A DNA stretch of 64,000 nt from JANXUC01 sp964619065 (GCA_964619065.1 CAZUCC010000018.1:8871-72870), one strand, 5' to 3'; shown: positions 8,051 to 17,374, counted from the stretch's first letter. A program made the numbers and translations. The notes: a model not told the origin generated them from the letters alone.

Positions 8051-8623
8051 ATGGTTTTCTCCCGACGGTTTCGTGTCCTCATCATTTGTTTGACCCTGGC
8101 GCTCCTCCTCGGCGGCGGGATCCTCTACAAAATGCAAGTGCCCAAGCCGCAGATTGCTTCCGCGGTGGGTCAAATCGCCCCGGATTTTTCTCTCACCGAT
8201 CAATCCAGCCAGACGTATCGCCTCGCTGACCAGCGGGGCCATCGTGTTCTGCTCATCTTCTATCGCGGCTACTGGTGACCGTTCTGCGTGATGCAACTGC
8301 GCGAGTTCGCGCGGCGCAAAGACGATTTCGACAAGCTCGACACCCGTATCGCCGCTATCAGCGTCGACGACGTGGGCCATAACCGCACGATCTGGGAGAA
8401 GCCGGTCCAAAAACAGTTTCCCATCTTGAGCGATCCCGGAGCCGTTGTCATTCGCAAGTACGGCCTTCTGCACGTCGCCGGAAAAGGCGGCAACGACATC
8501 GCTCTGCGCACGACGCTCCTCATTGACCCACAAGGTAGAGAGGAATGGCGCCGCGTCAGCGAAAATGTTCCCGATATCCCGAAAGCTGTGGAAATCCTGG
8601 ACCGCATTCGCAACGCGAAGTGA
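8051..8623 (+). CDS. Predicted selenoprotein: membrane-anchored peroxiredoxin-like (AhpC/TSA fold), UGA = Sec76
   Basis: One continuous frame of 190 residues if the UGA at 8276-8278 is read as selenocysteine. ATG 8051 has GAGG at 8043-8046. Residues 8-27 form a membrane anchor or uncleaved signal, then a thioredoxin fold begins (VGQIAPDFSLTD). The block FYRGYW-UGA-PFC matches FYRGYWCPxC of AhpC/TSA-type peroxiredoxins, so the UGA replaces precisely the peroxidatic cysteine and makes a U76-x2-C79 motif. The frame after the UGA keeps the family pattern (VMQLREF, KQFPILSDPGAVVIRKYGL, RTTLLIDPQG) without any other stop. A SECIS-like hairpin follows the UGA, and selB lies in the same window. A plain nonsense mutation is the alternative, but is unlikely at this exact codon. 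Expected role: thiol-dependent peroxide reduction at the cell envelope. Confidence 0.85.
8276..8314 (+). promoter_or_regulatory. UGA Sec codon with bacterial SECIS-like hairpin
   Basis: Immediately 3' of the UGA (8276-8278) the mRNA can form a 7-bp stem: CTGCGCG at 8297-8303 with CGCGCGG at 8308-8314, including one G-U pair. The apical loop is AGTT. The loop begins 25 nt after the UGA and has G as its second base. These features agree with the known bacterial SECIS pattern (small apical loop, G in one of its first two positions, roughly 16-37 nt from the UGA). The hairpin lies inside the coding region, as in bacteria. Pairing was read by eye, not folded by software. Confidence 0.65.
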
Positions 8624-8653
8624 GCGCGGAATCTTATCGGGTAATTCTCGACC

Positions 8654-9913
8654 TCAATCAAATTCGGGAATGCTGGAAAAGGCAATCCGCGTTGGCGCGG
8701 CATTCCGCACATCGTGCAGACCACCCAGATACAACGTGTTCCCACCATATTTCGCGTTAATCGAATCCATGGTCTGGCAGAGCGTCAGCTGTTTGTGCTG
8801 TTCTTCAAATAAGGAAAGCGTATGGCGGCTCTCCGGCACCAGATCATAAAGCGTCACGCCGACCAGGGACGGCTTGCCGGATGGACAAGCGCTCCACAAC
8901 TTCCGCAGCGTCTCCATGAGGCTGAGCGTGTCCTGGCATTCCAGAATGCGAGTGTGCGACTCCCAGAATTTTCCTTCCCGCCACGGCGCGAACCGGACAT
9001 GCACGCCCAGCCCGCCCGCCCACATCTTCATCCGGCGCAGCCGGACGGCGGCTTTGTGCAATAACTTCTCTCCTACGGCCGCAGCCCCTTCCATCGTGCG
9101 CAAATCGGGCGGCAGCACGTGCTGGTGCCCCACGCTCTTCTGGAATTCCTCGGGGTGCTCTTCGAAATCCGCGCCTCGCAGCCAATGCCAAATTCGTTCT
9201 CCGAGCACGCTCCCCCAAATATTCCGCATTTGCCCGGAGGAACGTGAGCAGAGTTGTTCCATAGTGAGAATTCCGTGTCGCTCCAGGCGGCGCTTCATTC
9301 GCGGTCCAACGCCCGGCAGGTTCTCTGGTTTTAAGCCGTACAAATTTGTAGGGAGCTGGGAGGGGCACAGTACGGTCAGGCCATCCGGTTTTTGCATATC
9401 GGAGGCAACTTTTCCCAGGAAGCGGTTGGGCGCGAGTCCAATGGAGCAGCGCAACGTGCTCCCCACTTTTTCCCGGATAGTCTGCTTGATCGCGCGGGCA
9501 AGCTTCTGCGCATTTTCGACCGGACACTCCCGCCCCATCAGGCGGCAAGCCATTTCGTCAATCGAGACGACCACGGTCACCGGAACGCACGTGTTCACGG
9601 CGTCCACAATTCTGTGGTGATATTGCACGTAGAGCTCGTGGCGGGCTTCGATGATCCTCAGAGACGGACACATCTGTTTGGCATCCTTAACTCACGTTCC
9701 CGTGCGGATGCCAAACGCTTTGGCCTCATAACTGGCGGCAATGCAGCACGTCGTGTCGGCGACCACCGGCACAACCACCACAGGTTGCTGGCGCAGCTCC
9801 GGCCGCACTTCCTGCTCCACGGAAGCAAAGTAGGAGTTCAAATCCAGAAAGAGCCATTGCACTCGTTCGCCTTCAGTCATTGCCATCTCCCGCGCGGAGA
9901 AGTATTCTACCAA
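8654..9913 (-). pseudogene. Y-family DNA polymerase (DinB/UmuC-type) interrupted by an in-frame UGA
   Basis: Two pieces in the same frame together make a 419-codon Y-family polymerase. The first 73 residues contain the metal-binding LDLNSYFASVEQ and YEAKAFGIRTGT. A TGA at 9692-9694 follows, then VKDAKQMCPSL continues the conserved block. The second piece has the catalytic SIDE motif, the helix-hairpin-helix LPGVGPRMKRRLERHGI and the little-finger region. Homologues have a non-cysteine residue at the stop position, so Sec insertion is not suggested; CGA or GGA to TGA is a one-base change. It could be a true pseudogene, a strain-specific mutation or a sequencing error. The start may be ATG 9913 or 9880 (MTEGERVQW). 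The intact enzyme would perform error-prone translesion synthesis. Confidence 0.8.
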
Positions 9914-9971
9914 AAGCGAATAAAAAGCGAAATAACGCGTTGAACGCTCGTGTTTTCAAGGTGTCAAGCTC

Positions 9972-11135
9972 ATGCGCCACATTCAAAAACTAGGAAACTT
10001 GCCGCGCTGCTACACTCACCCCATGCTGACCGATTACGCGGTGCGGGTAGAGAATTCGCGAGGACGGCGTCACCCCGAGCTTCCGCATCCCTACCGCAAT
10101 GATTTCCAGCGCGACCGTGACCGCGTGGTCCACGCGCGTGCCTTCCGCCGCCTGGAAGCCAAGACGCAGGTTTTCTCCCGTCGCTATTCGGACCACTTCC
10201 GCAACCGGCTCACGCACACCATGGAAGTGGCGCAGATCGCGCGCACCATCGCCGCGCAACTCGGCCTCAATGTGGATCTGGTTGAAGCCCTTGCCCTGGT
10301 CCACGACGTGGGACATCCGCCTTTCGGCCACGCCGGCGAACGTGCCCTCGATGTTGCCATGCAGGAGCACGGCTTATTCTTCGATCACAATCTGCACGCC
10401 CTGCGCATCGTGGAGGATTTCGAAATGCGCTATGCTGCGTTCCGCGGGCTAAACCTTACGTTTGAAGTTCGGGAAGGCATCATCAAGCACTCCCGCGATT
10501 ACTCAGCCCAGGAGCACCCCGAGTTGGCGGAGTATCTTCTCGACCGGCGCCCGCCGCTGGAAGCACAGCTCATTGACCTGGCCGATGAAATTGCCTACAG
10601 CACCGCCGATCTTGACGACGGGTTCGAAGCGCATCTGCTTACGCTCAAGAACATTCGCGCTGGGCTCCCGGTCTTTGAAACGCTCTTCCGCGAGGTGGAC
10701 GCTGTCTATCCCACCGCTCCCGACAAACTCAAATTCAACGAAGCTCTGAAGCGGATTCTCGATCGATTTGTAACCGGACTCATCGAAGGCACATCGGCGC
10801 GTGTGAAGCGTGCCGAGGTTCACAGCGTGGACGATGTCCGCCAGCATCCGGAACGACTGGTTGGTTTCGAAGACGAAGTGGACCGCGACCGTGCCGCCTG
10901 CAAGAAATTCTTGTACGCGAATCTTTATTTCAGCAAAGCTCTCGAACCGGAAAAGGAAGAAGCCGAGCGCGTCATCCGCGAGCTCTTCGGGCACTGGATG
11001 CGCCGTCCCAGCGACCTGCCCTCCGCCTATCGCGAGAAATCCCGCGTGGAACCGCTTCCGCGCGTCATCTGCGACTACCTAGCGGGCATGACTGACCATT
11101 TCATTCTGGAGCAGTACGATAGGTTTTGCGGCTGA
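9972..11135 (+). CDS. dgt: dGTPase-like HD-domain triphosphohydrolase
   Basis: 387 residues. Family block at the N-terminus: SRGRRHPELPHPYRNDFQRD and RAFRRLEAKTQVF. The HD metal site consists of H in LTHTMEVAQIAR, the H-D pair in LVHDVGHPPFGHAGE, and D in LIDLADEIAYSTAD. The enzyme class hydrolyses dGTP (or dNTPs) to the deoxynucleoside and tripolyphosphate, adjusting nucleotide pools. ATG 9972 has an AGGT about 9 nt upstream; a second ATG at 10023 would begin closer to the conserved region and cannot be excluded. It is divergent from the Y-family polymerase gene. Confidence 0.92.
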   Translation: MRHIQKLGNLPRCYTHPMLTDYAVRVENSRGRRHPELPHPYRNDFQRDRDRVVHARAFRRLEAKTQVFSRRYSDHFRNRLTHTMEVAQIARTIAAQLGLNVDLVEALALVHDVGHPPFGHAGERALDVAMQEHGLFFDHNLHALRIVEDFEMRYAAFRGLNLTFEVREGIIKHSRDYSAQEHPELAEYLLDRRPPLEAQLIDLADEIAYSTADLDDGFEAHLLTLKNIRAGLPVFETLFREVDAVYPTAPDKLKFNEALKRILDRFVTGLIEGTSARVKRAEVHSVDDVRQHPERLVGFEDEVDRDRAACKKFLYANLYFSKALEPEKEEAERVIRELFGHWMRRPSDLPSAYREKSRVEPLPRVICDYLAGMTDHFILEQYDRFCG

Positions 11136-11185
11136 CAGGTTAAGGCAGACATTCCTGTCCGCCGCCCTTGTCTGCTTGCATCTCT

Positions 11186-12655
11186 CTACTGTGCCTCCGC
11201 CACCGCGGCCACCACATCGAACAGAATCCGCGGACCCCGCCGTAGCTCCTCTACGCGAATCCGCTCATCATTGCCATGCTCGGAGTTTCCTTCCGACGCC
11301 GTCGCTGTATAGGCGGAATATCCATAGGCATGAATTCCCAACGGCCGGTAGCGCTGGTTCTCCGTATATCCGCTCGTGATTTTGGGCACCACCGGCACTC
11401 CCGGAAAATAATGCCCGCTCACGTTGCGAATCGCAGCATACAACTCGGTGTCGATGCCCGCTTGATTTGCGAGCCGAAATTCCTTGTTCTGCGGTTCGAT
11501 GGTCACGTTCGAATCCCCCACGACTTTTCGGATCGCCTCCAGAAACTCCTGTGGATTTTCGCCCGGCAACATGCGTACATCCAGGTTCGCCCACGCTTCC
11601 GGCGGAATGACGTTGGTTTGTTCCGATCCGCCCATCATGGTCAGAGAGATCGTTGTACGCAGCAGAAAATTCGTGGACTCATCCCGCTCCAGAGACTCGC
11701 GGAATTTCTTCTCTTCCAGAGCATGTTTGAGATCGCGGAACTGCTTGGCCCGCTCCGGCGTTTCATAGACGGCCATCTCGCGGAAATATTCCTCCACCAC
11801 AGGCGTCACCCGCAGCGGGGTTTCGAAACGGGATATTCGATCCAGCGCGCGAATCAGCCGGTTTGGCGCCGACTCCGCAATGGGACGCGATCCGTGCCCA
11901 GGCCGTCCATGCGCCACCACGTGCAGCCAGAACGGCGACTTCTCCGCCACGTCCACGCCGATGAAGCGGACTTTCCCGTCGTCCAGAAGATTGTCGCCGC
12001 CTTCATTGATCAGGAACTCCGCGTCGCCAAACAGTTCCTTCTTGTTGGCGATCATCCAATCCGTGCCTGTGCCTAAAGCTTCTTCGTCGCTGACCGCCAG
12101 GAAGAGTACGTCGCGATCCAGAGCCACCTTCTCCCGCTTCAACATAACCAGAACGATGAGTTGCGCCAGCCCTTCGTCTTTCATGTCCTGCGCCCCGCGC
12201 CCGTACATCACGCCATCCAGAACTTGCGCGCTGAACGGAGGCACCCGCCAATGCGAGGGATCACTCGTCACCACATCCATATGGTTCAACAGGATAAGGG
12301 GACGCTTTGGATGCTCCGTCGTATGGGGAAGCCGTGCCAAAAGATTGGCACGCCCTGGCGCATACTCAAAGACCTGGGACTCAATTCCCTCCTCGTCCAG
12401 AATCTTCTTCAACCACGCAGCAGCCCGCCCTTCGTTCCCGGGAGGGTTGGTCGTATCAATCTGCAGATACTGCTGCATCCACTTCACAGCCAGATCGGAA
12501 TATTGATCCCTCCGCTCCTGAGGGATGGCGTCACTCGCCAGGTGCACCGGCTTCGCCTCGGATGGCGCCGCGTGGCCCCAGCCGACTGCCGGCAATGCGT
12601 AAAGCACACAAAACACAGCAGTAAGAGCTGCTCTACTGTGAAAATAGCGGCCCAT
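11186..12655 (-). CDS. Exported M20-family metallopeptidase
   Basis: 489 residues; ATG 12655 is preceded by GGGAGG at good spacing. A hydrophobic signal segment (about 8-28) ends near GHAAPS. M20 zinc motifs are visible: LLNHMDVVTSD (His and Asp ligands), GRGAQDMKDEGLAQ, and the catalytic/ligand acidic pair in VSDEEALGTG. A dimerisation domain with HGRPGHGSRP follows and the C-terminal catalytic lobe resumes after it. The family removes amino acids from peptides or acylated amino acids; the substrate is not evident. The exported form suggests peptide scavenging. It is convergent with dgt, 50 bp apart. Confidence 0.9.
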   Translation of the reverse strand: MGRYFHSRAALTAVFCVLYALPAVGWGHAAPSEAKPVHLASDAIPQERRDQYSDLAVKWMQQYLQIDTTNPPGNEGRAAAWLKKILDEEGIESQVFEYAPGRANLLARLPHTTEHPKRPLILLNHMDVVTSDPSHWRVPPFSAQVLDGVMYGRGAQDMKDEGLAQLIVLVMLKREKVALDRDVLFLAVSDEEALGTGTDWMIANKKELFGDAEFLINEGGDNLLDDGKVRFIGVDVAEKSPFWLHVVAHGRPGHGSRPIAESAPNRLIRALDRISRFETPLRVTPVVEEYFREMAVYETPERAKQFRDLKHALEEKKFRESLERDESTNFLLRTTISLTMMGGSEQTNVIPPEAWANLDVRMLPGENPQEFLEAIRKVVGDSNVTIEPQNKEFRLANQAGIDTELYAAIRNVSGHYFPGVPVVPKITSGYTENQRYRPLGIHAYGYSAYTATASEGNSEHGNDERIRVEELRRGPRILFDVVAAVAEAQ

Positions 12656-12977
12656 GCGACCTCCCGGCTCCTGCCCTCAGGCAAGCCGTAGATTTTATAT
12701 CAGTTTTCGGCAAATTTACCGTGCGCAAGGCTTTTCCCCTGGGAAAACCCTCCCCCTGTGGGTTAAAGTATCCTTGTAAAACAATTAGTTACAGACTTTC
12801 GTGCCTAAGGTGAGTTTGGCATTTCACATGATATTCACCTTAAGGTCGGACAGATGACAGGAACTCTGTCCAGTCACAAAGATCAGATGTAAGGAATCAA
12901 GCAGTTATAAATCATAGCCTTAAGCAGGCTTTTGCGGAGGAGTTGCTTAGACTCCCCCCTCTCTCGGAGGAAACACC
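12656..12977. other. Divergent intergenic region upstream of the OmpA-like gene
   Basis: 322 bp with no gene. Two short inverted repeats are visible: TAAGGTGA at 12806-12813 with its complement at 12835-12842, and GGACAGA at 12848-12854 with its complement at 12865-12871. Either could be an operator or a leader hairpin for the OmpA-like gene. That gene has a strong ribosome site, GGAGG, at about 12966-12970. No promoter is clear enough to mark. Confidence 0.45.
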
Positions 12978-13820
12978 ATGAAGAATCGTATCGTAGCTAT
13001 TCTGTTCGCTGCGCTGTTCGCGCTGCCGGCAATCGCCCAGACCACCACCACTGCCGCGCCTGCGGCAGCACCTGCTACTACAGCGTCCAGCAACGCCACT
13101 GGCAAGCAGCCCCTGACCATCGAAACCAAGGAAGGTTTCTGGGGACGCGTCAACCCATTTGCCCGTAAGAAGTACGTACAACGGCAGTTGCACCCGGTCG
13201 CAGACCGCCTGAACGAGCTCGATGAGCTCACCGCTGGCAACACGCGCTCGATCAAGGATGTCGATGGACGCGCCCAGGCTGGCATTAAGCTGGCTGCCGA
13301 CCGAGCCAACGAAGCCGACCAACATGCGATCGATGCAGGCAACCGCGCCAACGCGGCCCAGACCACCGCGCAGGCCGCCAATACCCGCCTAACGGGCGTC
13401 GAAACCGCTGTAGGCAACATCGACCAGTATCACCCCATCAACCAGGCTGAAATCCGCTTCCGCCCTGGCCAAAATGTGCTGAGCAAGGCTGCCAAAGAAG
13501 CCCTCGACGGCATGGCGACCACACTGAAAGATCAGCGCGGTTATGTCGTTGAAGTGCAGGGCTTTTCTTCCGGTCACGGACAGACTGCCATCTCCAATTC
13601 GCAGAAGATGGCCGACGCCGTCGTCCGCTACCTCGTTCTGAATCATGAGATTCCGGTCTACCGGATCTTCGTAGTCGGAATGGGCAACGCTCCAAAGACG
13701 GACGCCGACGGCAAGCCGATCCGCATCAGCGGCGGCCGCGTTGAAGTCAGCCTTCTCAAGAACAACCTCGACCAGCTCGCGTCTGGAGCCGCCCCCGCGG
13801 AACAGCCACAAGCTAAGTAG
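12978..13820 (+). CDS. OmpA-family peptidoglycan-associated envelope protein
   Basis: 280 residues. A cleavable signal peptide (MKNRIVAILFAALFALPAIA) is followed by a Thr/Ala/Pro-rich linker. A helical segment with many Ala/Asn (about 75-135, DRANEADQHAIDAGNRANAAQ) is probably coiled coil, like Lpp or SlyB spacers. The last 120 residues resemble an OmpA C-terminal domain: EIRFRPGQNVLSKAAKEALD, VVEVQGFSSGHG, QKMADAVVRYLV, VYRIFVVGMGN and a final RVEVSLL strand. That domain usually binds diaminopimelate of peptidoglycan. There is no N-terminal beta-barrel. A strong SD precedes ATG 12978 and a clear terminator follows, so it is a single-gene unit. Confidence 0.82.
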   Translation: MKNRIVAILFAALFALPAIAQTTTTAAPAAAPATTASSNATGKQPLTIETKEGFWGRVNPFARKKYVQRQLHPVADRLNELDELTAGNTRSIKDVDGRAQAGIKLAADRANEADQHAIDAGNRANAAQTTAQAANTRLTGVETAVGNIDQYHPINQAEIRFRPGQNVLSKAAKEALDGMATTLKDQRGYVVEVQGFSSGHGQTAISNSQKMADAVVRYLVLNHEIPVYRIFVVGMGNAPKTDADGKPIRISGGRVEVSLLKNNLDQLASGAAPAEQPQAK

Positions 13821-13864
13821 GTTGGCAGTAGGTTTGTCGCTCGGACAATCCTCCCCGTCCAAAG

Positions 13865-13891
13865 AGAGCCTCTCACAAGAGAGGCTCTTTT
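13865..13891 (+). terminator. Rho-independent terminator after OmpA-like gene
   Basis: AGAGCCTCTC at 13865-13874 pairs with GAGAGGCTCT at 13879-13888 around a four-base loop, followed by a short T run. It lies between convergent genes and probably serves mainly the plus-strand gene. Confidence 0.85.
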
Positions 13892-13917
13892 GTTTGCCAC
13901 TGCCAGGATATTGAGCA

Positions 13918-15768
13918 CTACTTTACCGGCACACCCACCAGCGTTGCCAAGCGGCCCACGGGATAGAGCCCCAGTCGTAGATCGCGGTATGGCGAGCGAT
14001 CGTAGAAGAAGCTCAGGCGCGCATAGGAGTTGCCGGCAAAGTCCTTATCTTCTGCCAGTTTCTTTTCGAATTCCGCCTTTAGCGCAGGGTCTTTGGCGAG
14101 CATTTCGTGCGCCAGTTGCTCCAGCACATAGGGTTCCCCGTATTCTTTCTGCTCGAAGATGGCGTCGAAGAATCCCCATTGCACCGCGGAATCCGGCGCG
14201 TCCGGTTCCAACCAGTGAACGACAACCTTGCCAAGTCGCTGATCGAGCGGTACCACCATGGAGCCTGTGGGATACAACACCTTTTCTTTCGTGGCCTTGC
14301 ACATCGGCTGATAATGGCTACTGTCCACGTTGAAATCACCGATCGCCATGGGATGCCGTCCTTCAAAAAGCACATTGTGCCAATGCGGATCGCACCGATA
14401 TGTCTCGACCTCCTCCTCCCACGCAGCCGTTGTAGCCTGCATCTGCACGCCGTGCGCGCGCAGCACTTCGATCACCCGCGTCCACTGCCCAGGAACGATG
14501 TACGCCAGCGGAGGCGCTACGGTAAGCGTAGCTTGAAAGTCGTTGTACACCGGGAGGTCGATGTTCTCCGCTTCATGCGTGTACTGGTTCCACACCGCGC
14601 CCGAAACTTCACTCAGTACCTGGTTGCGCTTGTATCCGAGATAATGGAACGGTGTCGAGCGATCGCTGGGAGATGTGCGCAGCGCCATCTTCCGCCCCGG
14701 GTCATACGTCTTCCCCACCGTGATTGTCGCCGCGTCGGCGGCGCGATTCATCTTCACCAGCTTGTCGGCATCGGCGTTCACTTTTTCCAAAATGGCGCGC
14801 AGTAATTCATAATTCCCCCGCACGCGCATTTTGTAGTCCTTCAACATGTGCATCTCGACCAGCAAGCCCGGCCGGTTCTGCAGAATCATGTAGCCGGTGG
14901 AATACCGGGGATCATCCTGCGCCATCTTTAAGCCCTTCAGCGGATTGGCCTCCCCCACTCCCACGTAGAGCCCGATTAAATGACCGCTATCGTTAACCGA
15001 CTTTTCAATGTACGGACGCAACTCGTCGTGTTGCCACGCAGCCAGCAACGGGTCCACATCGGGACCGAAGTCGATGGAGTAAGTGACGTCATATTGGTAG
15101 TCCGCCCCATCGGTCACATGGTCATCAATGAAGAAGTCGGGCAGCCACTTCGTGAAATATGCCAGGAATTGCCGTGTCTCCACGGCGTCGGCCTTCATAT
15201 AGTCGCGATTCAGGTTCAGATTGTTGGACTGCGTACGCCAGCCCATCTCCTCGGGCCCATTCTGGTTGATACGGTTGTAGCGGGAAACGCGCTCGTGGCC
15301 GTCGATGTTGTAGACGGGCACAATGATCACCACGGCTTTCTCCAGCAGGTTTGCACGCGTCTTGGTTACCACCATGTCGCGCAGCAGGGCCAGAGAGGCG
15401 TCTTTACCCTCGATCTCGCCGGCGTGGATGCCGTTCTGAATGTAGACCACCGGCCGGTCGGCCTTATGAATGGCAGCGGGATCGAAGACTCCATCCTTGG
15501 ACACCACCACGCCCACCAATTCGCGCCCTTCTCCCGTTTTTCCCCAAGGTTCAATCTTGACCTGCTTGGGCGCCGCGGCAACCACCCGGCGGATGTATGC
15601 CAGGGTCTCGTCATACAGGGGGGTGCAGCGGTAGTCGCAGATTTCCGTAGGCGTACGCCACTCCGCGGGAGCAGGCGGCGGCGTTTTGCTTTGCGCCATG
15701 ACAAATGGAGAGAGGAGTGGAGAAATAGTCCACGTGAGGACTGCGAGCAGGGCCGAGTGAGTCTTCAT
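13918..15768 (-). CDS. Exported M14-family zinc carboxypeptidase
   Basis: 616 residues with a signal peptide to about residue 25 (ends VMAQ). The M14 zinc site is H115-x2-E118 in NGIHAGEIEGKD with the third ligand H217 in DDHVTDG. Substrate-binding residues appear in NLNLNRDYMKAD, equivalent to the Asn-Arg pair of carboxypeptidase A. The C-terminal half (about 340-616) lacks catalytic motifs and is beta-rich in character. The family hydrolyses C-terminal residues of peptides; location is predicted periplasmic or secreted. The gene has its own promoter region (15769-15960). Confidence 0.9.
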   Translation of the reverse strand: MKTHSALLAVLTWTISPLLSPFVMAQSKTPPPAPAEWRTPTEICDYRCTPLYDETLAYIRRVVAAAPKQVKIEPWGKTGEGRELVGVVVSKDGVFDPAAIHKADRPVVYIQNGIHAGEIEGKDASLALLRDMVVTKTRANLLEKAVVIIVPVYNIDGHERVSRYNRINQNGPEEMGWRTQSNNLNLNRDYMKADAVETRQFLAYFTKWLPDFFIDDHVTDGADYQYDVTYSIDFGPDVDPLLAAWQHDELRPYIEKSVNDSGHLIGLYVGVGEANPLKGLKMAQDDPRYSTGYMILQNRPGLLVEMHMLKDYKMRVRGNYELLRAILEKVNADADKLVKMNRAADAATITVGKTYDPGRKMALRTSPSDRSTPFHYLGYKRNQVLSEVSGAVWNQYTHEAENIDLPVYNDFQATLTVAPPLAYIVPGQWTRVIEVLRAHGVQMQATTAAWEEEVETYRCDPHWHNVLFEGRHPMAIGDFNVDSSHYQPMCKATKEKVLYPTGSMVVPLDQRLGKVVVHWLEPDAPDSAVQWGFFDAIFEQKEYGEPYVLEQLAHEMLAKDPALKAEFEKKLAEDKDFAGNSYARLSFFYDRSPYRDLRLGLYPVGRLATLVGVPVK

Positions 15769-15960
15769 GATTCCTTTTCGTGATCGTTCGACATCATAAA
15801 CCGAAGATCATCATAGGCGAACAAATGGCGAATTGGCAATACCGCAAAACGCCACGCTGGAGCGGAAGTGGCTCCATCGTCCACGAGAGTGAATTTAGTA
15901 GTAACCTATTCTTGAGATCCGCAGCAGTCTTGACCAGAAACCTGCAAAGAACTAAGGGGT

Positions 15961-16944
15961 TTGACGATTCGCACTTACGTTGTCCTATTGTGGCTGTTAG
16001 TGCTGTCCCTGGGCGCGGCGCCTTCCTCCGTCAAGGGGGCATCCGCCATCAGTGAGCCTCCTGCGTGGGCTTATCCCGTTACTCCACCTGACTTCAAACC
16101 CCTCCCTGACGATGGCACGATCCGGAAGGTTCCGGACAGCCGCGCTGGATACACACTGACGCAACTGCGCGACCGATTTCTGGCGCCCGACTGGCACCCG
16201 GGAGACCACCCCGAAATGCCGGGTGTCGTTGCCCATGGCCGAAAACCGGATGTTTTGGCATGCGGCTTTTGTCATCGGGCGGATGGACCCGGAGGCCCGG
16301 AAAATGCAAGCCTCGCTGGTTTGCCCTATGCCTACATCGTGCAACAGATGTCCGATTACAGAAGTGGGCTCCGATCGACCGCGCTTCCCAACCGCTTACC
16401 GCAAGCCTTGATGATGGCCTTGGCTAAGGCGGCTACGGAAGAGGAAATCCGGCAAGCAGCCAGTTACTTTTCTTCGCTGAAGCCCCGGCAGAACATTCGA
16501 GTAGTCGAGACCAGCCGGGTGCCGAAAACGTATGTTGCCAACTGGTTTCTGGCGGTGCGGGAGAGCGACGAAAGTGAGCTGCTCGGAGAACGGATTGTCG
16601 AAACTCCGGAAAATCTGGAGCATTTTGAAAGTCGTGACACACACGCAACATTCATCGCCTATGTCCCGCCCGGCAGTATTCGCAAGGGCGCCATCATTGT
16701 GAGTGGAGAAAGAGCTGGGGAAATCCCAGCATGCACCCTCTGTCACGGCAAGAACCTTAAAGGCCATGACTTAGCGCCCTCCATTGCGGGCCGTTCCCCG
16801 AGTTACGTGGTAAGGCAGTTGTACGACATACAAACCGGGGTCAGGGCTGGGAAGGGTGTGGCGCTCATGAAGAAGGCCGTCGCCAAGCTGAACCAGGACG
16901 ACATGATTGCCGTCGCTGCCTACCTGGCATCTTTGAAGCCTTGA
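15961..16944 (+). CDS. Exported dihaem cytochrome c
   Basis: 327 residues from a TTG start with AAGGGG just upstream. A signal segment (about 5-26) is followed by two class-I cytochrome c domains. The first haem site is C101-G-F-C104-H105 and the second C258-T-L-C261-H262, each followed by helices typical of soluble c553-like domains (SYVVRQLYDIQTGVRAG, DDMIAVAAYLASL). A region lacking haem motifs separates them. This dihaem arrangement resembles periplasmic electron carriers and small subunits of alcohol dehydrogenases. No dehydrogenase or oxidase gene adjoins it, so its redox partner is unknown. Confidence 0.87.
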   Translation: MTIRTYVVLLWLLVLSLGAAPSSVKGASAISEPPAWAYPVTPPDFKPLPDDGTIRKVPDSRAGYTLTQLRDRFLAPDWHPGDHPEMPGVVAHGRKPDVLACGFCHRADGPGGPENASLAGLPYAYIVQQMSDYRSGLRSTALPNRLPQALMMALAKAATEEEIRQAASYFSSLKPRQNIRVVETSRVPKTYVANWFLAVRESDESELLGERIVETPENLEHFESRDTHATFIAYVPPGSIRKGAIIVSGERAGEIPACTLCHGKNLKGHDLAPSIAGRSPSYVVRQLYDIQTGVRAGKGVALMKKAVAKLNQDDMIAVAAYLASLKP

Positions 16945-17374
16945 AGCCAAAACTGGGACGCCTGGGAGGCACGGGTTTTTCTGTTCCATTCCAGCCCAGC
17001 GATTGAGAAAATTCCAGGAGCTTCGGGCCGTGCGGCGTGGCAAGAGTTTCTTGGCTTCGGCGCGGGCCCAGAAAGCCTGTCGGGATGGCTACTCCACGCA
17101 CAATGCCCATCGCCCATCGCATCGAGATGCGGGGAGAGTCGATGCGCAAGAAACGCAATCCCGCGCGGGATGACAACGACGAGAAGAAGGAATAAAGTTG
17201 TAAAAGTTTGACCTCGACTTTGCGGACGGTGTTAGTACGACTCCTTTTGTCGGACACAGACTGCGTCCGATGGGGAATTTTGAGCCTAATCGCAACGACG
17301 AAGGGGTACCCAGCGTCCCAGACAACATTATTTCGCCGGTGATAGCGTCAGTTGTTTGGCGTGAGATCATTCTT
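16945..17374. other. Intergenic region between cytochrome c and GloVer lipoprotein genes
   Basis: About 430 bp. A short GCCT/AGGC stem followed by TTTTT around 16965-16982 may be a weak terminator for the cytochrome gene. TCGGAC/GTCCGA around 17251-17271 forms a small hairpin. The reading frame of the downstream lipoprotein extends up to 17270, but the signal peptide starts only at 17375, so that extension is probably not translated. I see no other gene. Confidence 0.4.

Noticed and set aside
8279..8623. Second half of the peroxiredoxin as a separate protein from GTG 8288
   Set aside because: It is in the same frame as the upstream part, has no SD of its own, and begins inside the UxxC motif; one UGA-decoded gene explains both pieces.
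9692..9694. The Y-family polymerase UGA as a second selenocysteine codon
   Set aside because: Homologues do not carry Cys at this site and the hairpin that could form downstream is weak (short with G-U pairs).
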